IMG/VR virus record: IMGVR_UViG_3300025141_000169
Location: 1 to 47,628 of that record
Reading direction: 5' to 3' (one strand)
Origin: a virus
Length of the DNA stretch: 47,628 nt
Below, in pieces: positions 39,401 through 47,628 of this stretch (positions are counted from its first letter, which is position 1; each line of letters opens with the position of its first letter). The position numbers and the translations under genes were made by a program. The notes under the pieces were generated by a model. That model was given only the letters and a program-made list of their open reading frames with translations, had not been told where the DNA came from and made no database searches.

Positions 39401-42052
39401 CGGGGTCGCACGGCCATAAGCCTCAATATCGCGTGCTCTGGACTTTAATTCAGTAGTGGTTAGATAATCCGCCCATGAAAGTGCAGACAATAGCCTCATG
39501 TTGGTTCTATATTGAAGGGCGCCTGTAACATTTGTTTTTTCGGCGCCAACATAAACTCTTTTGTTTGATCCTGTTAAAAAAGCCGCACCATTGGCATTAC
39601 TAATCTCTTGATATCCTTCAAAAGAATTGGATAAAATGTCTAAATTATAATTATAACCATTAAATTCTATAGTATATGTTGATGCCGCGGCAACTTCGCT
39701 ATTAAATGGGTGCTCCGTAGGCTTAACGGCAACAGAAATACTCCACCTAGAATTGTCATAAACATCATAAAAGGCATCAGTCTCCAAAGGGCCACTAAAT
39801 AAAGACGAAGTTAATTGAAATTTTGTTGTATTATCTCTTCTAATGGCACGAACTTTAATATCCGCGTTGTCTCCCGCTGGTGTAATTACTGTAGTATCTG
39901 TGGGCAGGGACGCACTGGCAATGCCGAAAACAGATGCCGTCACAGTCGTTGTCGGAGGATAAAAATTTATCGTATCATCATAATTGGGCGGCTTTTGGGG
40001 AAAAATAGCATCAACTGCAACAGTAAAACCAACATTAACATTAGTAGACGCACTTATATAGCCAGAACTGTTAGAATCGCCGCCACTTTGAAAATTATAA
40101 ATAACCCCTTCAGCATTTTGAGCATCTGAAAACGGAGTCATGTCAATGTAATCTTTCTTAATTACAGTATTGATATAATCTCCCTCTATAGTATACTCAG
40201 TATTGGTTGCATAAATGTTATAATTAAAAATAGAATCATCAATGCCATAACATCGCATCAAGTTTCTAAATGCTTTTAAAGTTCCCTTAGATTTGTTGAT
40301 ATAAACAAGATTATTATAAATGTTTTTATAAATTAGGTTTTTAAGAGTGCTTATCTTTTCTTCATATTTCCTTTTGTCGTCCTGATCAAAAACAGCCTTT
40401 AAAACATCAGCATCTACAAATAATTCAGGAGCTTCAAAGCCCAACGAATTTAAAAGTCGAGCATTATATGGATTAGGGTCTACAGCACCATTTTGATGAT
40501 ATTCCGCATCTTTAAATTTGCGCATTTGAGCAATTTGCACATGAAGCGTATCAAAATAGCTTGCCATCACTTGCAAAAAGTTGCTTAAAGTTTCGCCTGT
40601 AGAATTATCTTCGTCCAAAACCCACAGGGGCATTGAATTTACTAAACTGCCATTGTTGGTGGCATCGTATTGAGTTCCGGACATCTCCAAATTGGTAGAA
40701 AGTGTAATAACATCCGGATGTACACTATAAATGATGGGGTCTGGAGTCTCTGTTGAAACTCCGGAAAGAGTTATTGCAGAGCCGGTATTGCGACTCGTGG
40801 CCGTATAGCCAGTCCACGAACCATTTGAAAGGCGCCCTGAATAATCTAAAACAACACTATCAAGATTAGTATACCCAGTAATGCCGCCATTAAACTTAAA
40901 ATAAACACCAAGGTCAACTAAAGAACTATCGCCAGCAGTGCTATAATAATATTTTGAAGTGTCTGTATTGGTACCGCCATAAACATTCCTAAAATAATTT
41001 TGGCCGACATGTTTTGCATTTCTCTCTGTCTTCCAAAAACGGAATTCATCAATTGATCCGCTGGCTTTGTACCAGCCTAGGTCGGCGGTGCCGGTGTCAA
41101 TATGTCGCGCTGCATAAGCCCCCAAGGCTGCATATGAAATTTCACCATCTGGAGCCGAAAATCCAGCCCACGCTTCTAAAGTGGCATACGTGTTGGATAG
41201 ATCACTATCTACATATTCACCATCAACATATAAAGAGGCCCTTATATTATTGTCGTCAGCATTTTTTTTAATTGTTATCGCATAATGATGCCACTGACCA
41301 TCAGCGATGTCAGACAAGCCGGTATTTAAATAAACACCAATGATCGCGGTGGCGCTGGTGCCATTAACACGATCGAATACGCCGATGTTGGTATCGGAGG
41401 TACTATCCAAAAATACCTCTAGCGCTCTGTGGTTTTCTTCATCGAACGCGGCGGGCGATCTTAAATCACAAATTACCTCATATCGAGTTTGAGTTGAGAA
41501 GCTTGTCCACTCATTTTTTTTAAACCAAAACTCTATAGTGTTTCCCCGCACATAATCAAGCTTAAGATTGTTTTCTTGACCGACGTCTGTATCATAAACG
41601 TTGTCGACAACATTGCCATAAAACAAAATATATTCTTTATCTTCTGGATTGCCATCGACGGCATCGTCTGGGTCGCGGGCGCCCCACCCATCCGGTGAAA
41701 ATACCGCGTAGCCTGTTGTTTTTGGATAAAGCTCGTCCAAAACATAGCGCTCTAACTGCGTTAAGTTGTTTTTAAACTCTAATTGTTCTGCACCAGACCC
41801 ATCATAAGGATATTGAGAGTAAATTCTCTTGATGGCATTATCATAATATTTTGTAGCAGACCCGTATTTGGCAAAACTGCTGGCTGATGAATAATCTAAA
41901 TCAGCAATTACCTTGGATTCTTGAGCAGCATACTGCTTAACATAAGCAGCCGACTCTACTTCTTGAGAAAACTGATCTAGAGTTTTCTTAGATTGGCCGC
42001 GATTACTAATACTTTGTGATTTTTGCTCATCAAAGAGATCCTTAATAGCCAT
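33401..42052 (-). CDS. Giant 2883-residue baseplate/tail protein with LamG-like domain
   Basis: By far the largest gene of the window. After a helical N-terminus (1-110) it has a LamG-like fold at about 120-355: NTIEFWFKKNEW, DGQWHHYAITIKK, ASLYVDGEYVDSD, and SGSIDEFRFWKTERN. It continues with helical parts (NLIYKNIYNNLVYINKSKGTLKAFRNLM), very long beta-rich Ser/Asn/Tyr/Thr regions, and near the end KIVLPPKLDFLEQRLRTRG, FAMYIFEFSELMNEKDLSDWW. The last 130 residues are low-complexity, Pro/Ala/Thr/Arg-rich with CPDGFVLDVPTDRCKK and end DRDDDDSGRGGY; that tail is GC-rich. It follows the DNRLRE-type gene with an 11-base overlap. It occupies the place of T4 gp7, but similarity is not visible. Confidence 0.85.
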   Translation of the reverse strand: MAIKDLFDEQKSQSISNRGQSKKTLDQFSQEVESAAYVKQYAAQESKVIADLDYSSASSFAKYGSATKYYDNAIKRIYSQYPYDGSGAEQLEFKNNLTQLERYVLDELYPKTTGYAVFSPDGWGARDPDDAVDGNPEDKEYILFYGNVVDNVYDTDVGQENNLKLDYVRGNTIEFWFKKNEWTSFSTQTRYEVICDLRSPAAFDEENHRALEVFLDSTSDTNIGVFDRVNGTSATAIIGVYLNTGLSDIADGQWHHYAITIKKNADDNNIRASLYVDGEYVDSDLSNTYATLEAWAGFSAPDGEISYAALGAYAARHIDTGTADLGWYKASGSIDEFRFWKTERNAKHVGQNYFRNVYGGTNTDTSKYYYSTAGDSSLVDLGVYFKFNGGITGYTNLDSVVLDYSGRLSNGSWTGYTATSRNTGSAITLSGVSTETPDPIIYSVHPDVITLSTNLEMSGTQYDATNNGSLVNSMPLWVLDEDNSTGETLSNFLQVMASYFDTLHVQIAQMRKFKDAEYHQNGAVDPNPYNARLLNSLGFEAPELFVDADVLKAVFDQDDKRKYEEKISTLKNLIYKNIYNNLVYINKSKGTLKAFRNLMRCYGIDDSIFNYNIYATNTEYTIEGDYINTVIKKDYIDMTPFSDAQNAEGVIYNFQSGGDSNSSGYISASTNVNVGFTVAVDAIFPQKPPNYDDTINFYPPTTTVTASVFGIASASLPTDTTVITPAGDNADIKVRAIRRDNTTKFQLTSSLFSGPLETDAFYDVYDNSRWSISVAVKPTEHPFNSEVAAASTYTIEFNGYNYNLDILSNSFEGYQEISNANGAAFLTGSNKRVYVGAEKTNVTGALQYRTNMRLLSALSWADYLTTTELKSRARDIEAYGRATPSQNTFVFEAYGGLGAVYIPRIKTLASHWGFNSATSSNTAGKFTVSDLSSGSLSLVNSTEYPSNYSEVVNIQNTAQGAGFAVSSQVKKIDFINLSKQQLPENLSVSSMVSILESDDDLIFRDSRPIRFFIAFEASMYDVISREMLNMFSSVVDFNTLIGSPLNYYKQDYKDFRILRDLFYDKVENVPDLDKFVNLYKFLDGAIEGVVHNLIPASAETSQRVRSVIENHILERSKYTKPVFLDASAIQDAAKFNKKAVIPPSKLDPNTGIYPSDEKENGNPSVGGDGVEVITKNSGMQSEGNVANVAKTNPTWHRPFSFANTSAARDFANSELNKYSQNSYFGANNAIGYNSWYKFDAKRNSPDLEIYSSDAGIRETLMSTQFAAKLAAKTLASTTAAKLSIDLETSIKSFIKTGINNTPDVLLSFLQEEQETNQIGVENVPTQTFFDFGNAPFKNKVQTLLDASFHSRELTFDSKQLPITFISASSAVSTTRVNDQYVIIQGLHNDALYHNGETPLQGPFVEKHVGGFKHRHQPLVLDPADGTTAIEQDRPEIYKVENAGPVLRIYNPRIVAAFTAPTYNFNIPRVKYSREELAKRVYNIRNIKSTTGSQSTRVQGNYDKNYQVISTADRSANNPAFVQQGGFTLVELESPYVSGTLDYVKPNRALADGTYNQTVFVQRFSAPGDDTTMTPIYLDYASAQFSAYNALPYRNLLAHDALQDFLQIPGNVTYHGYQSGSQVTASYYKVNPNPVRRLKYNIAGTLYSGSFFDNGFVSYNIPNKDFGYFWISASADPTLQSNMDALYGFATSSNGIAFISGAMRGPTSSPESTFINFAGYITPAEIIDTAGAHYEIVGDQNLLVAPTVFTDGTLPTLVSVYFLNINGDYGYPSWKQIRGAEHPVARYLNKNNFALADVGGTRVQQAKITSKYKPLVHELLTKELLGDRAPERYSKIQYTYANNYGFYGDYYDATGSKIDNLYPDKNIRTVDKKDSVLYNLSGIYTGRFLSQPVEFPKMIRLAYNEVVWPKETETYKETTRERTRFIFQWRDSMANRADKLTGAIANTTMDMSYWPMDYELVDGALRTGELMNITQSAAEVVSTANLNVRYGRWLIGGDRLYCTPKNLVQSQAGRGPFPDTQEDFSQDIRLIGQNYSILPEYNMNGYIGDVLKGSDQYTSARQALTLTGSAATIDNNEFLEKFCNSDYLSSYDYIQELHNEGANSISITINGLKKLMPYDGFYPAQRTMQLATLFGDYYTTDNVTLGGTESTYQTLGNTIFSRLTYGSIRAGVATDSAIWQSGELTGSATLPNQYNPTASWYRLPFETILSPVAYAAGVDLIENDPQNLIDSTASFKQDSTTYAPAASNFYANVVDTFIEGSKLATISSAPESTWNFDLSGKYDNYVMDIVFAKTKFNSRNSNHSDPSANGAPYTAHAAFYQVQNNNAGANWWSKHITLGSSSCEIPVVASWEDNEAYVTVDFDVAAYTASLGSGARIAKPTLTEILKFSTKTYVNQDMWTQLSGVLDEQSTNNQSSPYMTIEAGVNLFNYNSANNTWNINTRCEFPVHNFATSTTENSGGAAGVPSSTDGLTVVEGVWHQYLNLDTTAVDQSPSLRLAVRPSGSSADVGNLATACGFDTEQKIVSQRATSKLLNEYVVVVPYFVNECDEEVFFYLPIDEWESSLGEYREQGIIRNSVQEMIDKMQKIVLPPKLDFLEQRLRTRGKRFADRKDYSPVLPPFAMYIFEFSELMNEKDLSDWWQGVIPSQGTKAVLDNITIKHPIADGELISPKLLSDDLYGGKLPSQMRFKIFKVKERGLRTYDDILNQSYGFRTSKTGYTYNWPYDFYSLVEMAKVEVEFEFGEPRDSLGNVVRVSPSDAVEGELTALGVVRPAAQAEPSMPLLRLPFGATTTERERATRSTERPTATRSPALLTGLIDLVGTPTRGAAAPAASCPDGFVLDVPTDRCKKIVGSTGTSGPAAAQKSGGPMTFPDRDDDDSGRGGY

Positions 42053-43544
42053 TTTCTACCCTAAATTTAAAACTCGCTTCTTGCTCTTGATTGTCACCAG
42101 CAACATTAAACATAAATTTTAATTCATATGAGTACCCCGATTCTAGCATAGATGTATCAAAGTCAAAATAACTTCCCGATGCGTCATAAGACATCAATGT
42201 ATAGGCATCGTTGCCACTTCCGTTTCCATAATCAACGATAACCAGACCATCCGCAACGCGACTTAATTCCCAATATGATTTCTCAATAATTTTATTTTCT
42301 ATCTTTGTCTTTGCCACTGTATAAATTGTGGGATTCCAATCTTTGGGTCTTGTATAAAGCTGAAATCTCGCCACATCGCCTCTCCTATAAACCGGCTTCA
42401 AATTTGTAACATTTATTACGTAATCCTTTATAGGATAAACCGAGCCGCCATCAAAAGCATTGGGGGTGATAGCAGAGCCAGTGTAATATTCTACACTGCC
42501 ACTATGCCACACTGGAAAAACTTGAGTAACCGACGAACTCGCGTAAGCCAAAGAAGCAGAATAAATACCAGTTGTGCCAACATGCCCTCCAGTGATATTT
42601 GTATCGCCCTTTGCCTGAACCCCTCCACCAACAGGCAGAAACAGCTTACTTCCCGATGGGGACGTATTAACTAAAGAACCAGAATAAAGACTAACTGCAA
42701 TAGTGCCAGTGCCAACAGTAGGAAGATTCGTTAATTGGCCGCGCACATAATTATAAAAATAAAGCACGTTTAAATTATCAGCCGCAGGCGCACGAGAACT
42801 ACTAACATAAAAATTTCCAGCATCATCTTTTACAGAATCGTCCCAGCGAGCTTCTATAACAGGCCGTTTGAAAAAGAACTCAGACCCACTAGCAAAAAAT
42901 TTCTTTGTATAGTGTGAGTCTGCAGCGGCTTCTTGGCTTGAGGTTACATGTACCCCAAAACCATAACTGCCAGTTGTGCCAATCAGCCATTCTTCTACTA
43001 TAGAAGTAACATTAACATTTAGGTCTTCAGTGCCTTCAGTAAAAAGTTGTGAAGTAAACATCGATGGGCCGCCTGTCCATGTCGAAGAGCCTGTTAAATA
43101 ATCACCACCTTCAACTGTCCAGTCGGACGTGCTGGTGGCTTTTATCCAGTTTGAAGCGCCATCATTCTTATATGTGGTCATATCAAGACCAGTACCCTGA
43201 GTCCACGATTGTGAAACAGCGGCGATCGTCAAAGTAAGCTGTGTTGGCGTTGTCTCAGTGTGAGGCGCGGCGAACATCCTTAAATAAAAATTAACACTAC
43301 CCGAAGCAGGGATTGTGGCTGCAGTTCTGGCGGCGGCGATCTCGGTTGTCGAAAAACCAACAAGAACTCTAGATAATTCAGAACTTCCTCCCGATAAGGT
43401 ACCAGATGACTGACCCCAAATATGGAATGTTTCCACAATATCCGATTCGCCCATATTTGAACCGGTTGCACGCGTAGAAAGGTCGGCCTTAAAAGCATTT
43501 GTTATGGTATTGTTTTTATTTGAAAAAAATCTTTTGACCGCCAT
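42042..43544 (-). CDS. DNRLRE-like domain virion protein
   Basis: A 500-residue structural protein. Its first half follows a DNRLRE/disaggregatase-type beta-sandwich pattern: SRVLVGFSTTEIAAART near residue 65, SVNFYLRMFAA, a QSWTQGTGLDMTTY segment, SNWIKA, NVNVTSIVEEWL and YGFGVHVTSS. The second half is further beta sequence ending YELKFMFNVAGDNQEQEAS with a DVARFQLYTRPKDWNP segment. Such domains are extracellular or surface modules elsewhere. It lies between the gp6-like wedge protein and the giant protein, so it probably links wedge to baseplate periphery. The domain call is by eye. Confidence 0.72.
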   Translation of the reverse strand: MAVKRFFSNKNNTITNAFKADLSTRATGSNMGESDIVETFHIWGQSSGTLSGGSSELSRVLVGFSTTEIAAARTAATIPASGSVNFYLRMFAAPHTETTPTQLTLTIAAVSQSWTQGTGLDMTTYKNDGASNWIKATSTSDWTVEGGDYLTGSSTWTGGPSMFTSQLFTEGTEDLNVNVTSIVEEWLIGTTGSYGFGVHVTSSQEAAADSHYTKKFFASGSEFFFKRPVIEARWDDSVKDDAGNFYVSSSRAPAADNLNVLYFYNYVRGQLTNLPTVGTGTIAVSLYSGSLVNTSPSGSKLFLPVGGGVQAKGDTNITGGHVGTTGIYSASLAYASSSVTQVFPVWHSGSVEYYTGSAITPNAFDGGSVYPIKDYVINVTNLKPVYRRGDVARFQLYTRPKDWNPTIYTVAKTKIENKIIEKSYWELSRVADGLVIVDYGNGSGNDAYTLMSYDASGSYFDFDTSMLESGYSYELKFMFNVAGDNQEQEASFKFRVENGY

Positions 43545-45337
43545 TATTTGATTACTCCAACAATATCTGATCCCATGTTTTTAATTTCCAAAACAGTTTG
43601 ATCCGGAACATAAATGACTCTACCATCTCGCGAAGTGTGGTCATCAACATCAAATGGAATTGCACTATAGCCGGAACCCGTCTTTCTAGAAATCTTTATC
43701 GATGTTGTGTCCACAACACCATCCACGTCATTTAAAATTTTATAAATATCGGATATATAAATTGGTTGCCCAATTTTATACTTAGTGGAAAAATATTCTT
43801 TTAAAGATTCCAGAGCGGCATTAAGAACCGTACTATAATCTTTTTCTAATTCTCCCAAAATTTCAAAATCAACTCCCACATTAACAATTTTAGCGTCTAA
43901 AATATCAATAGTGTCGTTAATCATCTTATATTGATTAAGCCAAACTTTAAGATTTCGCTTCAACGTTGTAGATGCTGCAATAAAATCTCCATTGACATCT
44001 TCTGCCAAGACATATAAGTTTAAATTTCGTTTAGCAGAGTCCGGATCTTGAATAATGTTTGCTCTCTTGATAGAACCAAATTTTGCTGGCATTCTATAAA
44101 TTACACTCAAATAATCTTGGCGCGTGACTGCCCTATTTTGCGAAGCATAAGAATTAATTGCACGCATTTTAAGCTCATCCACCGAAGGAGCGGCAACAGA
44201 GCCAACAATTGGCTCTTCATTTTCAACTTCAAAATTAGAAATTAAATTTATTGCATCCGCTTCAGAATAAGAACTATTTCTAAATTCAACTTTTGGGCCA
44301 ATTACACTATTAATAGAATTAACTGCGGCATTTACGCTATCTGAACTATTTTTTCGCATAGCAATTGTTAAAGTTGTATTGTTTGGAACAATTCCCAACT
44401 TTTCCGTTTTTAACAACGCACTTGGATCAAAAGAAGAGTCTGAAAAATACTCTTTTCCATGCAATTGCAATGTTGCGTTTGAAGGATCAGGAAAACTTTT
44501 ATTTTCAATTGAGGTCTCAGAACCAAACCCAAATTGCAAGAACACGTTGTTGTTTATATCATGTTCAACGGTAAATCTTCGTGGTACCTGCATTTCTCTT
44601 AAAACATAGGGCACCTTTTCAGTGGCGCTTCCAACAATATTTCGAATTGCACGGAAAATCACATTTTGTGATAAATAATCAACTTCAAAATATTCATTCC
44701 CTTCTGAATCTATCACTGATACAATTTCAGAAACATTAGAAGTGCTTAATTTTAAACGCAAAAATCTTTCAAAATCACCAATATCTATTGTTTCTTGTGT
44801 TTTTTCTCCGGAAACAACTTCCCCATATGCTTTCATAGCATATTGTGTTGCGGTACCGCCCGCATCGACTGTTGCAACCTTAATTATTGTATCAGATTTA
44901 GAGAAATCTACATCTTCACTTAAAGTAAAGATTAGACCCGAATCAGATGCTAAAATAGTACCAGATTTAAGAATTGGTATTAAACTTGTGTTTGGGCCTG
45001 TGCCATCGGTACTTGCAGGTACCGTAACATAAAAAGCACATTGCCCTGTTGATTGTGCAATTCCTTTAAATTTATAACCAAGCTGCTTTGCAATTCGAAT
45101 AACCGAGTCTTCTTCGATCGCAGTGTCTAATAATGATTCATTTGTTTGATAATCGATATAAAAAGAAAGCATGTCGCCGACATAAGCAACCATATCTATC
45201 ATCATGGCGCCAAAAGAGGCTTCATTAAAATCCCGATAAGTCTCTGGATAATAGATTTTCGCATAATTAACAAGCTCACTTTGAATGGTTGCAAAATCGC
45301 GATTTGTAAAAGAAATTGGTGGTCTAATTTTTGCCAT
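43544..45337 (-). CDS. Baseplate wedge protein, gp6-like (baseplate J family)
   Basis: A 597-residue protein (T4 gp6: 660) that builds the inner ring of the baseplate. The opening ISFTNRDFATIQSELVNYAK, FNEASFGAMMIDMVAYVGDML, SFYIDYQTNESLLDTA and IRIAKQLGYKFKGI is characteristic. The C-terminal part has the J-like order INSYASQNRAVTRQDYLSVIYRMP, NLNLYVLAEDVNG, NDTIDILDAKIVNVGVDFEI and IYISDIYKILNDVDGV. It shares one base with the gp25-like stop and one with the next start, so the genes are coupled. Confident family assignment. Confidence 0.92.
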   Translation of the reverse strand: MAKIRPPISFTNRDFATIQSELVNYAKIYYPETYRDFNEASFGAMMIDMVAYVGDMLSFYIDYQTNESLLDTAIEEDSVIRIAKQLGYKFKGIAQSTGQCAFYVTVPASTDGTGPNTSLIPILKSGTILASDSGLIFTLSEDVDFSKSDTIIKVATVDAGGTATQYAMKAYGEVVSGEKTQETIDIGDFERFLRLKLSTSNVSEIVSVIDSEGNEYFEVDYLSQNVIFRAIRNIVGSATEKVPYVLREMQVPRRFTVEHDINNNVFLQFGFGSETSIENKSFPDPSNATLQLHGKEYFSDSSFDPSALLKTEKLGIVPNNTTLTIAMRKNSSDSVNAAVNSINSVIGPKVEFRNSSYSEADAINLISNFEVENEEPIVGSVAAPSVDELKMRAINSYASQNRAVTRQDYLSVIYRMPAKFGSIKRANIIQDPDSAKRNLNLYVLAEDVNGDFIAASTTLKRNLKVWLNQYKMINDTIDILDAKIVNVGVDFEILGELEKDYSTVLNAALESLKEYFSTKYKIGQPIYISDIYKILNDVDGVVDTTSIKISRKTGSGYSAIPFDVDDHTSRDGRVIYVPDQTVLEIKNMGSDIVGVIK

Positions 45338-45729
45338 TATGAACGTCCCTCGCCAGCATTTAGGAACAAATTGTCTTCCTGTCCCAAAGGTTTAATGTAG
45401 TAATTAATCGCTACAATCAATTTGTTTTCATCTTGCGATTCATAACCGCCAAAATTAATTGATCTAATTTCAATAAATGGCATGTAGCGTGATATTTGGC
45501 TATAAATACGAGAACGAATTTTTTCTTGTAATTCAGAAGTATAATTTTCAAATAAAAGAGCAGATAGTCCAACACCAAAGTCGACATCCATTATTCTTTC
45601 ACCGGGAGCAGTTAAAACAAGCCCTTTAAAGTTTTGTTTAATCGCATCAGTTAAATTTTTATTTAATGCAAAAGGGCCGTCTTTATCCGTTCTTGTAAAC
45701 GGCAATTTTACAGAAATTCCTACTGCCAT
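45337..45729 (-). CDS. Baseplate wedge protein, gp25-like
   Basis: A 130-residue member of the GPW/gp25 family (T4 gp25: 132). It shows the family core LTAPGERIMDVDFGVGLSAL followed by LLFENYTSEL, then IRSRIYSQISRYMPFIEIRSI and a C-terminal beta segment. gp25 forms part of the wedge core and helps set up sheath polymerisation. It lies directly upstream of the gp6-like gene, the expected neighbour, with 9 bases to the preceding gene. All core features are seen. Confidence 0.92.
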   Translation of the reverse strand: MAVGISVKLPFTRTDKDGPFALNKNLTDAIKQNFKGLVLTAPGERIMDVDFGVGLSALLFENYTSELQEKIRSRIYSQISRYMPFIEIRSINFGGYESQDENKLIVAINYYIKPLGQEDNLFLNAGEGRS

Positions 45730-45738
45730 CTTTACCTC

Positions 45739-47628
45739 TTAACCACTCTTATTGAAATTTATAAGCTTATCAAGTATTTCATCAATCATCTCATTATGAT
45801 TTACTAAAGGTGATCCTTCTATTAAAAAGAACTTAGAAAGATTTAAATCTTCATTTCTTAGCACATTATAAATAGGGGTTAAACTCATTATTACAGGAAG
45901 CCCAATCTGGTCATCAAAAAGAAACTTCGCATTTTCGGTATTTGCTAATCCAAACAACAATAATGGCAACATTTCCCTTTCAAAAGTTCCGGTTTCAATA
46001 TTGTTGTCTGGGTCTGCAAGAAATTCCATCGTGGTGAGAGTCGAGAACGTTGCGGCTTCGGCGGGTAACAAAATTTTTGTTAAATCGCTTAATAAAAATT
46101 CTGCTATTGGGAGAGAAAGAAGAACTGCCGCCTTTTTTGGAGCCCAGTTCTGAACAGCAGAAGGCGGAACGCCCTTAGAATATTCCACTTGCATAAATGA
46201 TTTTGTTGATAAAGTTATTCCGGGTTGCACATTAATATTATTATAAATTAATTTATTTAATTTGTCCAAAAGGTCCCATCCCGTGCCGTCCTTCGGAGGG
46301 TTTGACCGGGCAAGAAGCATGGGGGAGTGCTGCAGCTTGGTCTGTGGATCCACCCCGGCCCCTGAAGAAAAGCGCCTTGAGGATGACTTCGTTGCGATCT
46401 TGTTGTTTTCACCTTCTATGGCTTCGCGAAGCTTGGCGCCCAATCGCCTCATTACGTCGTCTTGAATGGCATAATTTGTTTTATCTTTTTTGGCACCTAT
46501 ATAAGGGAGGTCAATAGCGGACAAATCATATTCGGCCTTCCCCTCGTCATATTTCCACTTGACTGTAGGGAAAAAATCTTTAGTCGCATTAAACATCAAC
46601 CTGACCCCTATATCAAAATCCGTCAATTCTATTATTTTAGCGCCCTTGCCTTTACCGGAATTGGGCGCGCCGTCGAGTCGGGGGCCCTTAGATAACTCAA
46701 TTAATTGAAACACCTCATCGTAAGAAAGATATTGAGATGCCAGCCTAATATCATTTAAAAAACCTTCTTTCGAAAGATAGGGCATTCCACTAGTATAAAA
46801 CGCCTCCTTCGCCAACTCGGTGTTCGCGGTGTAGTCGTCTTCGAGGGCCTCAATTCGTTCTCTAAGCTGTACCCACCCTTGGTTGCCGTTATTCCAAATA
46901 AAAGCTCCGTTGGAAGAAGCAAATTTTTCTCCAATAAAAGATGTGCCGGATGGGACTTCGATGCCAATATTAATATTTCCGGGGGGACTTATTTTAATTT
47001 TGTCCATGGCCTCGTCTTTCAATCGAAAAAACACCTCTAAATAAAACGTTAGTGGCGCGACCTCATCGAGGCCGCGAAACAAAGAATAATTATTTTCTTC
47101 TCCATTTAATTTCTTGTTATTTTTAAGACTAATGTCTATAGCAAGTGGGGAAACATCCATCAAGGAGGTCGCAGCCGTGAGATCATCTGTGGTTTTTTTG
47201 ACGACGGCAAGAGGGCCATTATATAAATAGCGCCGGTGGTCATGCTCAGCAGCGCGAGCTTCGCTTGCAAACGTATCACCCTTTAAGCTTTTTGCACCAG
47301 CGGCAGGGTACGACTTTGGTGTCGGTTCTGGTCGCGTTGTTTTGCCCTTCGATTGGATTCCGCCAGTAGAACGCAAATTCCACAATGGTCCGACAGCACT
47401 ATAAAGAGGATAAGATGACGGGTACGTTGTAGAAATCATTCTAAAATATCCTTCTGAAACTAAAGAATTAAAAAACATAACGGTCGAATCAGGAGCATAA
47501 TTTAAATCTATTAATTTTTGTGGTAAGAATTTTTTTGGATTTGGATTAAACTTTTTTATAAATGCCTGAGAAAATTCTTTAAGCGATTTTGCAAATTGAA
47601 CAAACAAAGCGTCCTTCCCTTTTTTGAA
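45739..47628 (-). CDS. Virion structural protein (5' end outside window)
   Basis: The frame is open from the window edge (…KKGKDALFVQFAK) to TAA near 45739, at least 629 residues; an in-frame TTG at 47607 is not a convincing start, so the gene is treated as cut. Recognisable stretches are YPSSYPLYSAVGPLWNLRS, a basic linker, LTFYLEVFFRLKDEAMDKI, FIWNNGNQGWVQLRER, FDIGVRLMFNATKDFFPTVKW and LPIAEFLLSDLTKILLPAEA. I know no name for it. Location before gp25- and gp6-like genes suggests a baseplate hub or tail component. GC-richer patches lie at about 46270-46370 and 46650-46690. Confidence 0.7.
   Translation of the reverse strand, partial: FKKGKDALFVQFAKSLKEFSQAFIKKFNPNPKKFLPQKLIDLNYAPDSTVMFFNSLVSEGYFRMISTTYPSSYPLYSAVGPLWNLRSTGGIQSKGKTTRPEPTPKSYPAAGAKSLKGDTFASEARAAEHDHRRYLYNGPLAVVKKTTDDLTAATSLMDVSPLAIDISLKNNKKLNGEENNYSLFRGLDEVAPLTFYLEVFFRLKDEAMDKIKISPPGNINIGIEVPSGTSFIGEKFASSNGAFIWNNGNQGWVQLRERIEALEDDYTANTELAKEAFYTSGMPYLSKEGFLNDIRLASQYLSYDEVFQLIELSKGPRLDGAPNSGKGKGAKIIELTDFDIGVRLMFNATKDFFPTVKWKYDEGKAEYDLSAIDLPYIGAKKDKTNYAIQDDVMRRLGAKLREAIEGENNKIATKSSSRRFSSGAGVDPQTKLQHSPMLLARSNPPKDGTGWDLLDKLNKLIYNNINVQPGITLSTKSFMQVEYSKGVPPSAVQNWAPKKAAVLLSLPIAEFLLSDLTKILLPAEAATFSTLTTMEFLADPDNNIETGTFEREMLPLLLFGLANTENAKFLFDDQIGLPVIMSLTPIYNVLRNEDLNLSKFFLIEGSPLVNHNEMIDEILDKLINFNKSG

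Noticed and set aside
47600-47607. TTG at 47607 as the start of the rightmost structural gene
   Set aside because: The same frame stays open to the window edge and the codons upstream read on smoothly (FKKGKDAL), so the gene is better treated as cut by the window.
1-47628. CRISPR arrays, tRNAs, reverse transcriptase/diversity-generating element, integrase, attachment sites
   Set aside because: Looked for by eye and not found; gaps between genes are too short to hold most of these. A short tRNA or attachment site overlapping a gene could still be missed without a computed scan.

Overview
The window is a 47.6 kb piece of a tailed-phage (Caudoviricetes) genome, from a T4-like contractile-tail myovirus of the divergent type known mostly from environmental sequence. 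Head and neck genes match T4 gp13, gp14, gp15, gp17, gp18, gp20, gp21, gp22 and gp23. Baseplate genes match gp6 and gp25. Every supported gene is on the minus strand, so transcription runs from high to low coordinates. Packing is very tight, with many ATGA, GTGA and TAATG junctions; no gene-free stretch exceeds about 110 bases. I saw no tRNA, CRISPR, IS, integrase or intein. The host cannot be named. Base composition is AT-rich overall with GC-richer islands, and many starts carry clear Shine-Dalgarno sequences, which argues against a host that ignores them.

Layout in the direction of transcription. (1) 47628-23756 is a tail and baseplate block: a structural gene cut by the window edge, a gp25-like and a gp6-like wedge protein, a DNRLRE-like protein, a giant 2883-residue protein with a LamG-like domain, then six further structural proteins. 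(2) 23759-19152 is a DNA-metabolism block set inside the late genes: a RuvC-like resolvase, a DnaG-type primase, and a single-chain Mre11-Rad50 (gp47-gp46) fusion. (3) 19144-16224 is an accessory block: a small holin-like protein, two genes with nearly the same 14-residue N-terminal peptide, two overlapping membrane/coiled-coil genes, a zinc-ribbon protein and a conserved unknown. (4) 16209-4738 is the head block: large terminase, portal, unknown core-type genes, prohead protease, a phage-encoded ribosomal protein bS21, two or three possible decoration proteins, scaffold and major capsid protein, closed by a strong hairpin terminator. (5) 4631-1 is the neck and tail start: gp13-, gp14- and gp15-like proteins and a tail sheath that runs off the left edge.

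The most interesting reading is a possible capsid-cargo system. The two genes at 18407-18928 and 17979-18374 begin with a short basic/aromatic peptide ending in Leu-x-Glu. That is the architecture of T4 capsid-targeting sequences, which the gp21 protease removes. This window encodes that protease, and its capsid protein carries a matching Leu-Arg-Glu/Ala site at residue 60. One candidate cargo has a perfect EF-hand-type calcium loop starting at the second residue after the predicted cut. A 23-bp direct repeat flanking the second cargo gene, including an 11-codon remnant of the downstream gene's start, looks like the scar of cassette duplication or replacement. The other main points are the bS21 gene within the capsid operon and the Mre11-Rad50 fusion with an atypical C-x7-C hook.
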